DNA of 64,000 nucleotides from Flavobacteriales bacterium UBA4466 (GCA_905182335.1 CAJJBE010000002.1:194501-258500); one strand, 5' to 3'. Counted from the stretch's first letter, positions 37,780-47,096 are shown. Translations and numbers: made by a program. The notes: generated by a model not told the origin, from the sequence alone.

Positions 37780-38847
37780 GTGTTAAAAAAGATATTCATT
37801 TTCTTGACTTTTTTGTTTTTTGGTACTGCTGCAAATGCTTTGGAAGTAGAGCCATTAAAAATATTGTTCATTGGGAATAGTTATACACAGATGAATGAAA
37901 TGCCATCTATTTTACAAAAGATGGTTGATAAATCTGGAGAGAAAGCAATTATTGAACGTAATACCAAATCAGGCGCTTCGTTTAAGATCCATTCAGAGCG
38001 TAAAGATATGTATGCTTCAATAAAGAGTCGTAATTGGGATTATGTTGTCTTACAAGGCTATAGTAGAGAGTTGAGTTATACTCCTGAATACATTGATAGT
38101 GCAACGGTTCCATTTGTAAACAAAATCATAGATTCTATCTATGCGAAAAATGCATGTACAAATGTTTTACTCTTCATGACATGGGGTTATGAAGGTGGGT
38201 TCTTGGATCGTGAAGAAGTAAATACATATGAGAAGATGGCGCATAGCATAGAACGTGGCTATCGCTACCTAAGTTCATTGTATAATATTGCAGTTGTTCC
38301 TGTTGGAATGGTGTGGAAATCAGTAAAGCAAAAAAGCGATGAGGACTTATATGTAGCTGATCGCGCTCACCCTAGTGTCAATGGTTCCTATTTAGCTGCA
38401 TGTACTTTTTATAATGTCATCTTTGGTTTCGATTATAATGATAGAGGACTGGTATCAATGGTAACCTCTGATTTTCATTTAGTCATAAGAGAAGAGGTCC
38501 ATAATATTGTAACAGAAAATAGACAGCTTTATAAACTGAATGAGAAGCGATTTATTTTAAGATCTTATATAAGTGATAAGGGTCTGTGCTCATTAACTTT
38601 TTCAAGTTATTTCCCCTTAGCCAACTCTATAAAATGGTCCTTTGGAGACGGCAATAGCTCTACGGCTCTGAAAGGAACGCATGTGTTCAAAAATTCAGGA
38701 ACATATATCGTAAGAATTCAAGTTCAGGAAGATTGTGGCATGAAAATTCAGGAAAGAAGAGTTTATTTTAATAAACCTTCGGAGCTTGAGAAGCTTAAAA
38801 AGAAAAAGTTCAGATTCCCCCGAAAAAAGAAGAAGAAGAAGACTTAA
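37780..38847 (+). CDS. Secreted SGNH-hydrolase-like protein with PKD domain and lysine-rich tail
   Basis: This is about 355 residues from a GTG start, followed directly by a signal peptide (IFIFLTFLFFGTAANA). An upstream in-frame GTG at 37750 is less likely. An SGNH-type domain begins KILFIGNSYTQMNEMPS (block I Ser). It has YVVLQGYSREL and ends with the catalytic Asp/His motif VADRAHPSVNGSYLAA. Around residues 270-325 is a PKD-like domain (IKWSFGDGNSSTALKGTHVF and GTYIVRIQVQ). The last 20 residues are mostly Lys and Arg. The substrate is unknown; esterase or deacetylase activity is possible. The gene end overlaps the convergent acyltransferase end by 4 bp. Confidence 0.8.
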   Translation: MLKKIFIFLTFLFFGTAANALEVEPLKILFIGNSYTQMNEMPSILQKMVDKSGEKAIIERNTKSGASFKIHSERKDMYASIKSRNWDYVVLQGYSRELSYTPEYIDSATVPFVNKIIDSIYAKNACTNVLLFMTWGYEGGFLDREEVNTYEKMAHSIERGYRYLSSLYNIAVVPVGMVWKSVKQKSDEDLYVADRAHPSVNGSYLAACTFYNVIFGFDYNDRGLVSMVTSDFHLVIREEVHNIVTENRQLYKLNEKRFILRSYISDKGLCSLTFSSYFPLANSIKWSFGDGNSSTALKGTHVFKNSGTYIVRIQVQEDCGMKIQERRVYFNKPSELEKLKKKKFRFPRKKKKKKT

Positions 38848-40019
38848 GACCTTTTTTTTAGTTTCAATAAACCCAAAATTCTTTTTTTGATTTCATCAAA
38901 GAATTCAAAGTATTTGATAAAGACAACAAATGACGCAATGAATATCACCGATCCAATAATTGCCTCAAGGCCACTGAGTGAATGCTTCATGAATTGATTT
39001 AATCCAATACCGAATATTCCACCATAAAGAATGACAACGTGTATTATGTAAATTGGTAGTGTATTCTGCCCAATCTTAAGAAATAGCTCTCCTTTAAAAT
39101 CTATCCAGCGATCAACAAGCATTAAAATCCCTAAAGCGATAAATACTTGCCCCATTCTACCATAAAGCCATGCATTCCCTACTAGTAATAAGTCTATATT
39201 AATCATCTCTAAGGAATCATCTAAGAAGATACCTATTGGTCTTCCAAAACCATTTAATATGGCTCCTACACTAATAAAAATAAGTGAAAACCAATATTTT
39301 TTAACATAATCTTGAAAGCGAATAATTAAAGCCCCAACCATTCCTCCGTATAAAGTAAATGCCATCCATGGAATAATTGCAAAAACAGACTTTGGCCCGT
39401 GAATAATATTTTGGACTACTTGTGGTGCATTTGTAGGGAAATAGACACCATCACTCACATATTTCATTGAAGGATATAAGCAAAATATCGCCGAACCAGC
39501 AATAAAGTAGTATAGATAGAGAGGCCCTTTGTGGATGAGTTTATACAGGCCGAAAATAAAAAGCAAGAATATGATTCCTATACCAATCGATTGAAGTACA
39601 TGGAATGCATATAGCCATGGGAATTCGTGATTGAATGTATTTGTAATATGACGTATGTTTAATTGTAGCATATAACCCCAAAACAATAATTCTAGCGCTC
39701 TTCTAAATCCTTTCTGAACACGAGGGTTTTTGGCAAAACCAGCTTCTTTATTTCTTGCGAGTAGATACACGAAAACAACTCCGGTAACTACAAAGAAAAG
39801 GGGAGCAGTGAATCCTTTCATAAAATACCACCAATCAAATAAAATGTATCCAGATGTTCCTTTTTCTTTCACCAATGCTATCATTGGTTTAAAATCTTTA
39901 AATGTATGCTCGATGAAGTGACCTTCAAGCATTAAAAGAATAGCAAACGATCTTGCCATGTCGATAAATTTCAATCGAACTTTTGGTTTTGCTATAATTT
40001 CAGTTTGTTCTTCGTGCAT
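38844..40019 (-). CDS. Multi-pass membrane acyltransferase (DUF1624/HGSNAT-like)
   Basis: This 391-residue protein has about ten membrane helices and a short cytoplasmic N-terminus. The motif RLKFIDMARSFAILLMLEGHFIEH resembles the heparan-alpha-glucosaminide N-acetyltransferase catalytic family, where the Asp/Arg start and the His (GHF) are characteristic. LFFVVTGVVFVYLL and GQNTLPIYIIHVVILYGG also fit. It may acetylate sugars across the membrane. The polysaccharide locus is more than 15 kb away, so a link to it is speculation. Confidence 0.75.
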   Translation of the reverse strand: MHEEQTEIIAKPKVRLKFIDMARSFAILLMLEGHFIEHTFKDFKPMIALVKEKGTSGYILFDWWYFMKGFTAPLFFVVTGVVFVYLLARNKEAGFAKNPRVQKGFRRALELLFWGYMLQLNIRHITNTFNHEFPWLYAFHVLQSIGIGIIFLLFIFGLYKLIHKGPLYLYYFIAGSAIFCLYPSMKYVSDGVYFPTNAPQVVQNIIHGPKSVFAIIPWMAFTLYGGMVGALIIRFQDYVKKYWFSLIFISVGAILNGFGRPIGIFLDDSLEMINIDLLLVGNAWLYGRMGQVFIALGILMLVDRWIDFKGELFLKIGQNTLPIYIIHVVILYGGIFGIGLNQFMKHSLSGLEAIIGSVIFIASFVVFIKYFEFFDEIKKRILGLLKLKKRS

Positions 40020-40069
40020 TTTTTTAGTTGAAGCGTAAAAATACGATATTCTGAATAATTGATAGAGAT

Positions 40070-42307
40070 TTACTTTATTTCCGTTGATATATAAAGTTTA
40101 AATTCCTCTTTCGTATTTTTCACTTTTAGAATAATTGACTTTACATTAAACCCAGTTAATGATTTTGTTGTTAACGTTAGTGTAATCTTCGCTGTTTCAT
40201 TTGGTGCTATGACTGACTTAGTTATAGCTGCAGTTAAACAGTCGCAATCACTTTCGTAAGTGTCAATTTCAATGCGTTCTAGCGATTTATTTTTTATGAT
40301 AATTTCTTTTGAAATAATATCTCCTTGTTTTGATTCACCTGCATCTACTACTGGAGTCTTAGTGGTTAAGCAAAATTCAGTGTCACTGGCTAAATAACTG
40401 ACACTTTGGATTTCAATTTTCCGTTCTTTTGCGGCGGATCTTGAATATACTGAGTTTTGAACATCATTCGGATTATCACTCGTTGTTTGATTGGCAGTAT
40501 ATTCTCCAAATGGCACTTGTGAGAAAACTACTTTTGCACCATTCGCAGCAGTTGCGTCTATGTATTTTTCGAATACACCATTGTCATATTCTCGCATGTA
40601 ATTTACAAGAGAAGAAATACGCCTCTTAGTTAAGTTAACGTTGTAGTCTGTTTTGGCTAATGGACTTGCAAATCCTTTTACCGTGATGTTTATTTTGACA
40701 CCGTGATCGAGTTCTTTCAATAATAATCTACGAAAAAACTCCAAATCTGATACGCCTTTATCTACATATTCGATAAAGAAACTTTCAATATCTTCCTTAG
40801 CTTCATCTGCTTTGATACCAGATAATCCCTTTGCGTATTCTTTCTTATACTTATCAATCATTGCAGTATATTGATTATAAGAATTAATGTAATTGACATC
40901 TGTACTTGGTTTTATTGACCTTGGGTCTGGAATATCATTATGGAAATATAGTGTAACGGGCAACCTCTTATTCAATTCAGTCAATGTTTCTTCTTGTGTT
41001 GGTGTAACCTCCTTCTCAGGAGGTGTAATTATAAAGATGTCGCTACAGCATGTTGCGTTTTTACTGTACAGTACACCAAGTCGATTAGAGGTAACGAAAG
41101 CACTGTCTTTATATTTGAAATAATATAAGTCATTAGCAGGACTATTTACTGGGATTCCAGCATTTATTGGTTCCTCCCATTTGGTAGTGAACTCTGAATA
41201 ATGCACATCAAATCCTCCGAACCCATTGTGCCAAGGCGAAGAGAAGTAGAGTCTTTTTTGAATTGGATCCCACCAAGGAGTAATATCACTATCAATCGTA
41301 TTAATTGATTTAATCGATCGAACTTTTCCATATTGATTTCCATTTTTAATAGTACAGTAATAGATGTCTAATCCACCCTTACTATCTTCTCGATTGGCGG
41401 AAAAAAATAACACTTCATCACCATCTATTTCTGCAATAGAAGGCATGGTTGTATTTACTCCTGGTTCATTGATTATTTCACTTAATGAATCTATATAGGT
41501 CCATTTATTATTTGAATATTGCGCGACCATTATTTTACACAAATAATGGTATCCAATTTCACTACACTTACTAAAGTAGAAACGAGTGCCATCTAATGAG
41601 AAGGTTCCATTCCCAGTGTTTAACTTTTTAACAAAAAGTGCTTTTAGTGGTTCAGAGTCTTTAAATGAATTTTTATCAATATCACTAGTATATATAGAGG
41701 TTTTATACTCTTTACTATAGACTTCTTCAGCACTACTTATTGAGTCAGCTCTTAAGCTTGAAAATATCAATTGATTGTTGTAGACAGTATGACCGAATTC
41801 TGAATTTTTAGTATTTACACTTTCTGGAAGTTGCTCTAGTCGACTTTTTGAAGTATCAAGAATTGCAGATTTAGCCCAAACCGTACTTTCTATTTCTTTC
41901 TTTGCTTTTTGATAATTATAACTTTTCTTGTTCTTATAGGACTTCTTTTTTACTCGCTTAAAGGTTTCTAAAGCAATGTTATATTTAGCATTTTGCTTCT
42001 GCATTAAACCTAAATTCAACAAGCTTTCTGGGTATATTCTGGCTTCTTCACGACCATAGACTTTTGCATAATAGAATTCAGCCTTTCGGTAATCTTTATA
42101 TGCTCTTGCAGTTTCGGCATATTTCCATAGAATATCAACGGAATTTGAATCCAATTCCATTGCCTTTTCATAATATTCCATCGCATAGAAATAATCGCCC
42201 TTATCGAATTGCTCTTGGGCAAACTCAAGGTGTTTCTTCAAGTTGTTTTGACCAAGTAGAGCACTTGAAAATCCAATAAATATGATTGCTAGATATAATC
42301 TGGACAT
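40070..42307 (-). CDS. PorE-like TPR / PD40 beta-propeller / OmpA-like protein with C-terminal DUF1573 domain
   Basis: This 745-residue envelope protein has a signal peptide (LAIIFIGFSSALLGQ). TPR motifs follow (about 20-130; DKGDYFYAMEYYEKAMELD). A PD40/WD40-like propeller spans about 150-420 (NGTFSLDGTRFYFSKCS, PWHNGFGGFDVHYSEF). A diverged OmpA-type segment follows (about 530-640; VKGFASPLAKTDYNVNLTKRR). The last 100 residues form a DUF1573-like Ig domain (GDIISKEIIIKNKSLERIEI, YESDCDCL). The first three domains match the T9SS PorE architecture. The OmpA GHTD motif is replaced by GFAS, so peptidoglycan binding is uncertain. Its start overlaps the PorP-like gene by 19 bp. Confidence 0.85.
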   Translation of the reverse strand: MSRLYLAIIFIGFSSALLGQNNLKKHLEFAQEQFDKGDYFYAMEYYEKAMELDSNSVDILWKYAETARAYKDYRKAEFYYAKVYGREEARIYPESLLNLGLMQKQNAKYNIALETFKRVKKKSYKNKKSYNYQKAKKEIESTVWAKSAILDTSKSRLEQLPESVNTKNSEFGHTVYNNQLIFSSLRADSISSAEEVYSKEYKTSIYTSDIDKNSFKDSEPLKALFVKKLNTGNGTFSLDGTRFYFSKCSEIGYHYLCKIMVAQYSNNKWTYIDSLSEIINEPGVNTTMPSIAEIDGDEVLFFSANREDSKGGLDIYYCTIKNGNQYGKVRSIKSINTIDSDITPWWDPIQKRLYFSSPWHNGFGGFDVHYSEFTTKWEEPINAGIPVNSPANDLYYFKYKDSAFVTSNRLGVLYSKNATCCSDIFIITPPEKEVTPTQEETLTELNKRLPVTLYFHNDIPDPRSIKPSTDVNYINSYNQYTAMIDKYKKEYAKGLSGIKADEAKEDIESFFIEYVDKGVSDLEFFRRLLLKELDHGVKINITVKGFASPLAKTDYNVNLTKRRISSLVNYMREYDNGVFEKYIDATAANGAKVVFSQVPFGEYTANQTTSDNPNDVQNSVYSRSAAKERKIEIQSVSYLASDTEFCLTTKTPVVDAGESKQGDIISKEIIIKNKSLERIEIDTYESDCDCLTAAITKSVIAPNETAKITLTLTTKSLTGFNVKSIILKVKNTKEEFKLYISTEIK

Positions 42308-43299
42308 ATTCTATGCGTTATTTTTTTTGGTTTAAAACGATTTAAAATAAAGCGAACAGCTATTTCAAAACCTCCTCGATTCCTGCTGGCAGGAGTAAGT
42401 TTTGAAAAGTTTATGTCATAACTTAACCCTACAAACCAATTTTGATAATCCATCCCAACAGAAATGAAACCAGCATCTTTGTTTCGATACCACAATCCAC
42501 CATAAAGCGCACGATAATGGCCAAGTTTGTTTACAAGCGTATATTTCACAGAAGAACCAACAACGAATTCGCGATATTTACCTTGTGTCGAAAGGTTGAA
42601 GGCAGGGAGTAAATCCCAATCGTAATTCAATTTATAAATCCCCTTCCCAAATATATTTGTACGAATGTCTCGTTTTATCACTTCGGTATAAAAACCTTGA
42701 TTTGGCTTGTTCAAATTATAGGCACCAAAACCAGTAGTGAAGCTGAATCGGTCATTTTTGTAGTATTGGTAGATTGCCCCAACACCTAGAGAAAAATTTG
42801 TTTTACGGTCTGTTTGAAGAACTTCGTTTGTTGAAAGAGCAGGGTTGTACGATATTCCATCATATTGATTATCGAAATAATACTGACTAAAGTCCAATTG
42901 GCGGTAATTTACCCCAATATTTACTCCCGGACGAATGCTATGCACTGAATCTGCTGTTAACTTTAAATGATATGAAATGTTTCCTTGGACTTCAATTGTT
43001 TTCAAGCGACCATCTCCAGTAACATCATGAAAGAACAGAAGGCCATAACCTAAATTTTTAACGATTAGCGTATTACAATCAACGGACAATGAAATTGTGC
43101 TGTATGGACGAGTAACTGATCTCCATTGATCTCTAAAGTTCCCTACAAATCGAACATCTCCTTTAAAATGACCTGTATTTCCAGGATTTTGAAAAATAGG
43201 ATTATCGCTAAATTGAGACCAATGAATATCTTGACCATATGCGAGTGAGCTTACGAAAAAGCAAACGATAAGATATAGTATATTCTTTAATGATCCCAT
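42289..43299 (-). CDS. PorP/SprF-family outer-membrane protein
   Basis: This 336-residue beta-barrel protein has a signal peptide (ILYLIVCFFVSSLAYGQ) and the typical mature start DIHWSQFSDNPIFQNPGNTG followed by FRDQWRSVTRPYSTIS. SprF/PorP proteins help secrete specific T9SS cargo or anchor gliding adhesins, and are usually paired with a PorE-like protein as here. The C-terminus GGFEIAVRFIL is barrel-like. It overlaps the PorE-like gene and follows a small membrane protein and a sigma factor on the same strand. Confidence 0.9.
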   Translation of the reverse strand: MGSLKNILYLIVCFFVSSLAYGQDIHWSQFSDNPIFQNPGNTGHFKGDVRFVGNFRDQWRSVTRPYSTISLSVDCNTLIVKNLGYGLLFFHDVTGDGRLKTIEVQGNISYHLKLTADSVHSIRPGVNIGVNYRQLDFSQYYFDNQYDGISYNPALSTNEVLQTDRKTNFSLGVGAIYQYYKNDRFSFTTGFGAYNLNKPNQGFYTEVIKRDIRTNIFGKGIYKLNYDWDLLPAFNLSTQGKYREFVVGSSVKYTLVNKLGHYRALYGGLWYRNKDAGFISVGMDYQNWFVGLSYDINFSKLTPASRNRGGFEIAVRFILNRFKPKKITHRICPDYI

Positions 43300-43343
43300 T
43301 AATTAGATGAAGTTACGAAAAAAGAATGTAGGTGAACGGGAGA

Positions 43344-43553
43344 CTATTTTTTTTCCAAAAAAACAAGAAGTAATAGAATACCAATAATAAGGATTAATAC
43401 GAAAAGTTTTTGGTTCTGATAAAGCGGCTTTTTCCCACGCTTTATTATCTTTTCGTAGTTGTGGTGTAGGCGTGAGAAGTCCTTCTGACGCTTAATTTGC
43501 TCAGCCGATGGATGACTCTTTTTTTTGTCTGTATTTAAAATGAATTTTCTCAT
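43344..43553 (-). CDS. Small tail-anchored membrane protein, 69 residues
   Basis: The protein begins MRKFILNTDKKKSHPSAEQ, has a basic soluble N-terminal part (about 45 residues), and has one C-terminal membrane helix (LFVLILIIGILLLLVFL). I chose the ATG at 43553, 3 bp downstream of the sigma factor stop; an in-frame GTG at 43568 would overlap the sigma gene. It lacks a recognisable zinc-binding anti-sigma motif but occupies the position where an anti-sigma partner is often found. The function is unknown. Confidence 0.65.
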   Translation of the reverse strand: MRKFILNTDKKKSHPSAEQIKRQKDFSRLHHNYEKIIKRGKKPLYQNQKLFVLILIIGILLLLVFLEKK

Positions 43554-43555
43554 CT

Positions 43556-44116
43556 CTATTTCTCCCACGTTTTTCCTAAGCGCTTTAAGATGCTATAAGT
43601 TCTCATTTTAGCATTCGCTTCTGTAATGTTATATATATCAGCGATTTCTTTGAAACTCATCTCTTGAAAGAATCTTAGCTCAATTAATTCTATTTGATCT
43701 TCCTTTAAACCATTTAACATTTCAATCAGACGTTCTTGGTTTTCGATACTCATAGAATTCGAAAGATTAGCTTCGTCCGCAAGCTCCATTATACTATTTT
43801 CATTTATGGTCACTTCAATGTTCTTTGTAGCTTTTCTAAAGTACATTAAAACTTCATTTTGTGCAATACGATAAAGCCAGCTTGAAAAAGGAAACCCACG
43901 GTCTTCATATTTACCAATATTTGCCATTGCTTTCATGAATGTCTGTTGAGTGATATCACCCGCAAGGTTTTCCTTGCCTCCAAGTTTTTTGAATACAAAA
44001 CGAAATATTTGATCAAAGTATCTATCATATAGCACACCAAAATAGCGACTTTTGTTTTTAGCAAGAGCAATAATCTCAGGTTCGGGTAAGCTTTGAAGGT
44101 TCTTTTTTCGTAACAA
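43556..44116 (-). CDS. ECF-type RNA polymerase sigma factor
   Basis: This 186-residue sigma factor has region 2 (FGVLYDRYFDQIFRFVFKK, DITQQTFMKAMANI and FSSWLYRIAQNEVLMYFRK) and region 4 (LKEDQIELIELRFFQEMSF, KEIADIYNITEANAKMR). The only usable start is a TTG at 44116. No ATG is seen upstream in the frame I read. It leads a probable operon with a small membrane protein, a PorP-like and a PorE-like gene. This is reminiscent of sigma control of T9SS genes (SigP in Porphyromonas), although the link here is inference. Confidence 0.88.
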   Translation of the reverse strand: MLRKKNLQSLPEPEIIALAKNKSRYFGVLYDRYFDQIFRFVFKKLGGKENLAGDITQQTFMKAMANIGKYEDRGFPFSSWLYRIAQNEVLMYFRKATKNIEVTINENSIMELADEANLSNSMSIENQERLIEMLNGLKEDQIELIELRFFQEMSFKEIADIYNITEANAKMRTYSILKRLGKTWEK

Positions 44117-44164
44117 ATAGTCTGAATTTATATATAGGTAATGCTTTTCTGTGAAAAAGTAACA

Positions 44165-44851
44165 TTAGGGTGTGCTTAAGGAAACAGGGATTATTTTTCC
44201 GTTCATCCATTCATCTGCATTTAATGCAAAATACGTGATATATTCAGCCATTTTATATGCTGATATTGGAGCTTCATAACCAGGAAACGCTTCTTCCAAC
44301 ATTTCCGTTTTTGCAGCACCGAGGCAGAGGCAGTTCATTCTTATTGAAGTCTCTTTGTATTCTTCTGCAAATAACTCAGTAAAACTGCAAACAGCCGCTT
44401 TCGATGTTGAGTAGGCCGCTAATCCAGGAAACTTAACACTTCCTTGAAACCCACCCATAGAGCTAATGTTTACAATATGTGCTTTGGTCATTTTGGGAAT
44501 TGCTGCCTGAACCGTTTCCATCACCCCCATCACATTAACACTGTAAGATGTTTCAATATCTTCTCTATTTAGCCCAAGAAAAGGTTTGTTTAGCAATACA
44601 CCTGCGTTATTGATTAAGATCTCAATAGTTGAATATTTAGAAAAAATAGTCTCACATTGAGACCGTACATTTTTAGAATTAAGATCTAACTCAAAGGACG
44701 TTACGTTTGAATACTTTCCAAATGATTCCTTCATTCGTTCAACGTTTCTTGATAAAGCAAGAATTGTAAAATCAGAATGTGCGGCCAATTGATCTACAAT
44801 AGCCTTCCCAATTCCACGGCTAGCACCAACAACAACAATAGTTTTAGACAT
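44165..44851 (-). CDS. Short-chain dehydrogenase/reductase
   Basis: This 228-residue SDR has the NAD(P)-binding IVVVGASRGIGKAI, the structural NNAGVLL, and the catalytic Ser (VNISSMGGF) and Tyr/Lys (LAAYSTSKAAV). I chose the second ATG at 44851, which gives MSKTIVVVG. An upstream ATG (44854) and TTG (44857) are also in frame. Its start region overlaps the end of the paaE-like gene, so it is coupled to the epoxidase reductase genes and may act on a phenylacetate-pathway intermediate. Its specific substrate is unknown. Confidence 0.88.
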   Translation of the reverse strand: MSKTIVVVGASRGIGKAIVDQLAAHSDFTILALSRNVERMKESFGKYSNVTSFELDLNSKNVRSQCETIFSKYSTIEILINNAGVLLNKPFLGLNREDIETSYSVNVMGVMETVQAAIPKMTKAHIVNISSMGGFQGSVKFPGLAAYSTSKAAVCSFTELFAEEYKETSIRMNCLCLGAAKTEMLEEAFPGYEAPISAYKMAEYITYFALNADEWMNGKIIPVSLSTP

Positions 44852-45926
44852 CATCAAAAGATATTACAACCTCTTCACTTGCTGGATGAGCTTGACACGT
44901 TAATATGTATCCCTCTTCGACTTCCTTATCTGTTAAAGAATAATTCATTTTCATCGATGCTTTACCCTTAATTACTTTCGCCTTACAAGTACTACAAACA
45001 CCACCTTTACAAGAATACGGAGCATCTAATCCTTCTTTGTTCGATTTTTCTAGAATGCTTACTCCGTCAGTATTTAATTCGAAAGACTCTTTTTCATCGT
45101 CAAGAATAATAAAAACTGTTGATGTTCCTTCAAAATTAGAAGAAGCTTCGATTTTATTTGTTTTTAGTTTAACAGGCGTGGTAAATAACTCATATTTTAT
45201 TTTATCCTCAGGGACACCAAATATTTTTAGTGTTTCTAAAGCAGAGACAATCATTTCTTCAGGGCCACAAAGTAAGAAGCAATCTGATTTAAGTAATTCT
45301 AAGTTTTCTTTAATGATTTCCGAAATGGTTGAATTATTTAATCGACCACTTCCAAATCCATCAACTGCTTCTCCACTCAAGTAATAGTTCACATCCGTTT
45401 TTTCAAGCGCGTCTAAATCTGATTTAAACAAGATAGATGACGGGGTTCTATTTCCATAAAATAAGGATAAGGACCCACCTGCATTTTCAACTTCTTTGGC
45501 AATTGACATGATGGGTGTTATCCCACTACCTGCCGCAAAAGATACGATCGTTTTTATTTCATCATTAATAATAAAATTACCTTTAGGAGCAGAGGTGAAA
45601 ATCTCATTTTTCTCTTTGGCAACATCGTTAAACCAAGCAGAAACTACACCGTTATCAATTTTCTTAATAGCTACAGAAAGTGTTTCATCTGCCCCGCTAC
45701 AAATAGAGTAAGAACGTCTTTGCTCTTCACCGTCCACTGTAATAGAAAAATCTAAGTACTGGCCTGGAATAAAATTGTATGTTGATTTTAACTCAGCTGG
45801 AACATCTAGAGAAACCATAACTGTTGATTCAGAAAGACGCGTTATTTTTGAAATTATAAGTGCGTAAAATCCACGGGGAACTTTAGGCTCTTTGTTTTTA
45901 TTGAAAATTTTTTTAAAAAAGGCCAT
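44844..45926 (-). CDS. paaE: Phenylacetyl-CoA epoxidase reductase subunit, PaaE-like (copy 2)
   Basis: This protein would pass electrons from NAD(P)H to the PaaAC di-iron centre. Its 360 residues include an FAD-binding domain (YLDFSITVDGEEQRRSYSIC), an NAD(P)-binding domain (IVSFAAGSGITPIMSIAKE), and a C-terminal plant-type [2Fe-2S] domain with all four cysteines (APYSCKGGVCSTCKAKV and YILTCQAHP). It is paralogous along its full length to the next gene at 45937-47007, with an extra lysine-rich N-terminus (MAFFKKIFNKNKEPK). It lies 10 bp downstream of that copy. Confidence 0.88.
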   Translation of the reverse strand: MAFFKKIFNKNKEPKVPRGFYALIISKITRLSESTVMVSLDVPAELKSTYNFIPGQYLDFSITVDGEEQRRSYSICSGADETLSVAIKKIDNGVVSAWFNDVAKEKNEIFTSAPKGNFIINDEIKTIVSFAAGSGITPIMSIAKEVENAGGSLSLFYGNRTPSSILFKSDLDALEKTDVNYYLSGEAVDGFGSGRLNNSTISEIIKENLELLKSDCFLLCGPEEMIVSALETLKIFGVPEDKIKYELFTTPVKLKTNKIEASSNFEGTSTVFIILDDEKESFELNTDGVSILEKSNKEGLDAPYSCKGGVCSTCKAKVIKGKASMKMNYSLTDKEVEEGYILTCQAHPASEEVVISFDDV

Positions 45927-45936
45927 AGTATTTAAT

Positions 45937-47007
45937 TTATTCGTCGAATGAAACTATAAGTTTATCACTTGTTGGATGCGCTTGACAAGTTAAGATATAA
46001 CCTGCCTCAACCTCATCTTTTTCAAGCGCATAATTCACGTCCATGATTGCAGACCCTTCTAATATTTTAGCTTTACAGGTACAGCAGACACCACCCTTAC
46101 ATGCAAATGGTAAGTCACCACCCGCTTTTTGTGCTGCATCTAAAACATTTTCACCTGTTGAATCTAAATTAAGATCAATCTGTTCTCCGTCAATTATAAC
46201 AGCTACGTTTGATTCTATTTTACGCGAATCTAGTGCTAATTCTATTTTTTGGTTTTCTATTGAAGGCGCTGTAAATAATTCAAAATGTACTTTCGAAGAA
46301 TCTGTACCTTTTTCGATTAAGGATTCCTTTACTCCGATAATCATTGATTCAGGACCACAAATATATACTCCACTTATTTCAATGTCTTTCAAAAACGCAT
46401 CAAATAATTGATTTGTTTTTTCTTTATCAATTCTTCCTTTTTGAATAGGGTTTCCTAAGCTTTCTCTTGAAAGAATATGAATAACACGCAAGCGCCCCAT
46501 ATATTGATTCTTCAATGCTTCAATTTCTTCTCTAAAAATTATTGAGGCGAATCCTTTATTGCCATAAAATATTGTTACATCGCTATTTAGCTCTTCGTGC
46601 AATGCAGATTTGGCAATTGAAAGAATTGGAGTAATCCCACTTCCTGCAGCAAACAAAACATACGAATTAGAGTTTAAAGCCTGTGTTGATAGTTTAAAAT
46701 TACCAGTTGGAGTCATTACATCTAGTATCATATCTTTTTCCAAAGAATGATTCGCATAAGCGGAAAATTTCCCGTTTTGAACTTCCTTTACTGCAACCCT
46801 CCATTCATTTTCATAAGGTGATGAACACAGTGAGTAAGATCTTCTAACATCTTCATCATTAATATCAACTTTCAATGTTAGATATTGGCCGGATTCAAAA
46901 TTATAATCGTGATGTAATTCGCTAGGGACAATAAAAGAAATGGACACAGTGTCTTCGGTTTCCTTTCTTATATCATTAATCTTAAGAGAATGAAATCTTG
47001 GTGTCAT
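45937..47007 (-). CDS. paaE: Phenylacetyl-CoA epoxidase reductase subunit, PaaE-like (copy 1)
   Basis: This 356-residue ferredoxin-NAD(P)H reductase type protein has FAD-binding YLTLKVDINDEDVRRSYSLC, NAD(P)-binding YVLFAAGSGITPILSIAKS, and a C-terminal [2Fe-2S] domain (LPFACKGGVCCTCKAKI, YILTCQAHP) with intact cysteines. It diverges from paaA across a 117-bp spacer with a promoter-like sequence for each direction. Of the two copies, this one, next to paaA, is the better candidate for the canonical PaaE. Confidence 0.92.
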   Translation of the reverse strand: MTPRFHSLKINDIRKETEDTVSISFIVPSELHHDYNFESGQYLTLKVDINDEDVRRSYSLCSSPYENEWRVAVKEVQNGKFSAYANHSLEKDMILDVMTPTGNFKLSTQALNSNSYVLFAAGSGITPILSIAKSALHEELNSDVTIFYGNKGFASIIFREEIEALKNQYMGRLRVIHILSRESLGNPIQKGRIDKEKTNQLFDAFLKDIEISGVYICGPESMIIGVKESLIEKGTDSSKVHFELFTAPSIENQKIELALDSRKIESNVAVIIDGEQIDLNLDSTGENVLDAAQKAGGDLPFACKGGVCCTCKAKILEGSAIMDVNYALEKDEVEAGYILTCQAHPTSDKLIVSFDE

Positions 47008-47026
47008 GCTTTAATTTATTTGCATG

Positions 47027-47054
47027 TAAAGCTACTCATTTTTCTGCTATTCAA
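47027..47054 (-). promoter_or_regulatory. Predicted promoter of the paaE-paaE-SDR operon
   Basis: On the minus strand TTG (47054-47052), 17 bases, then TAGCTTTA (47034-47027) match seven of eight -7 bases. It lies 19 bases before the ATG at 47007. Confidence 0.5.
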
Positions 47055-47096
47055 CATGAAATCTCTCATGGGGCCCTATCAATGATTGAATTTTTG

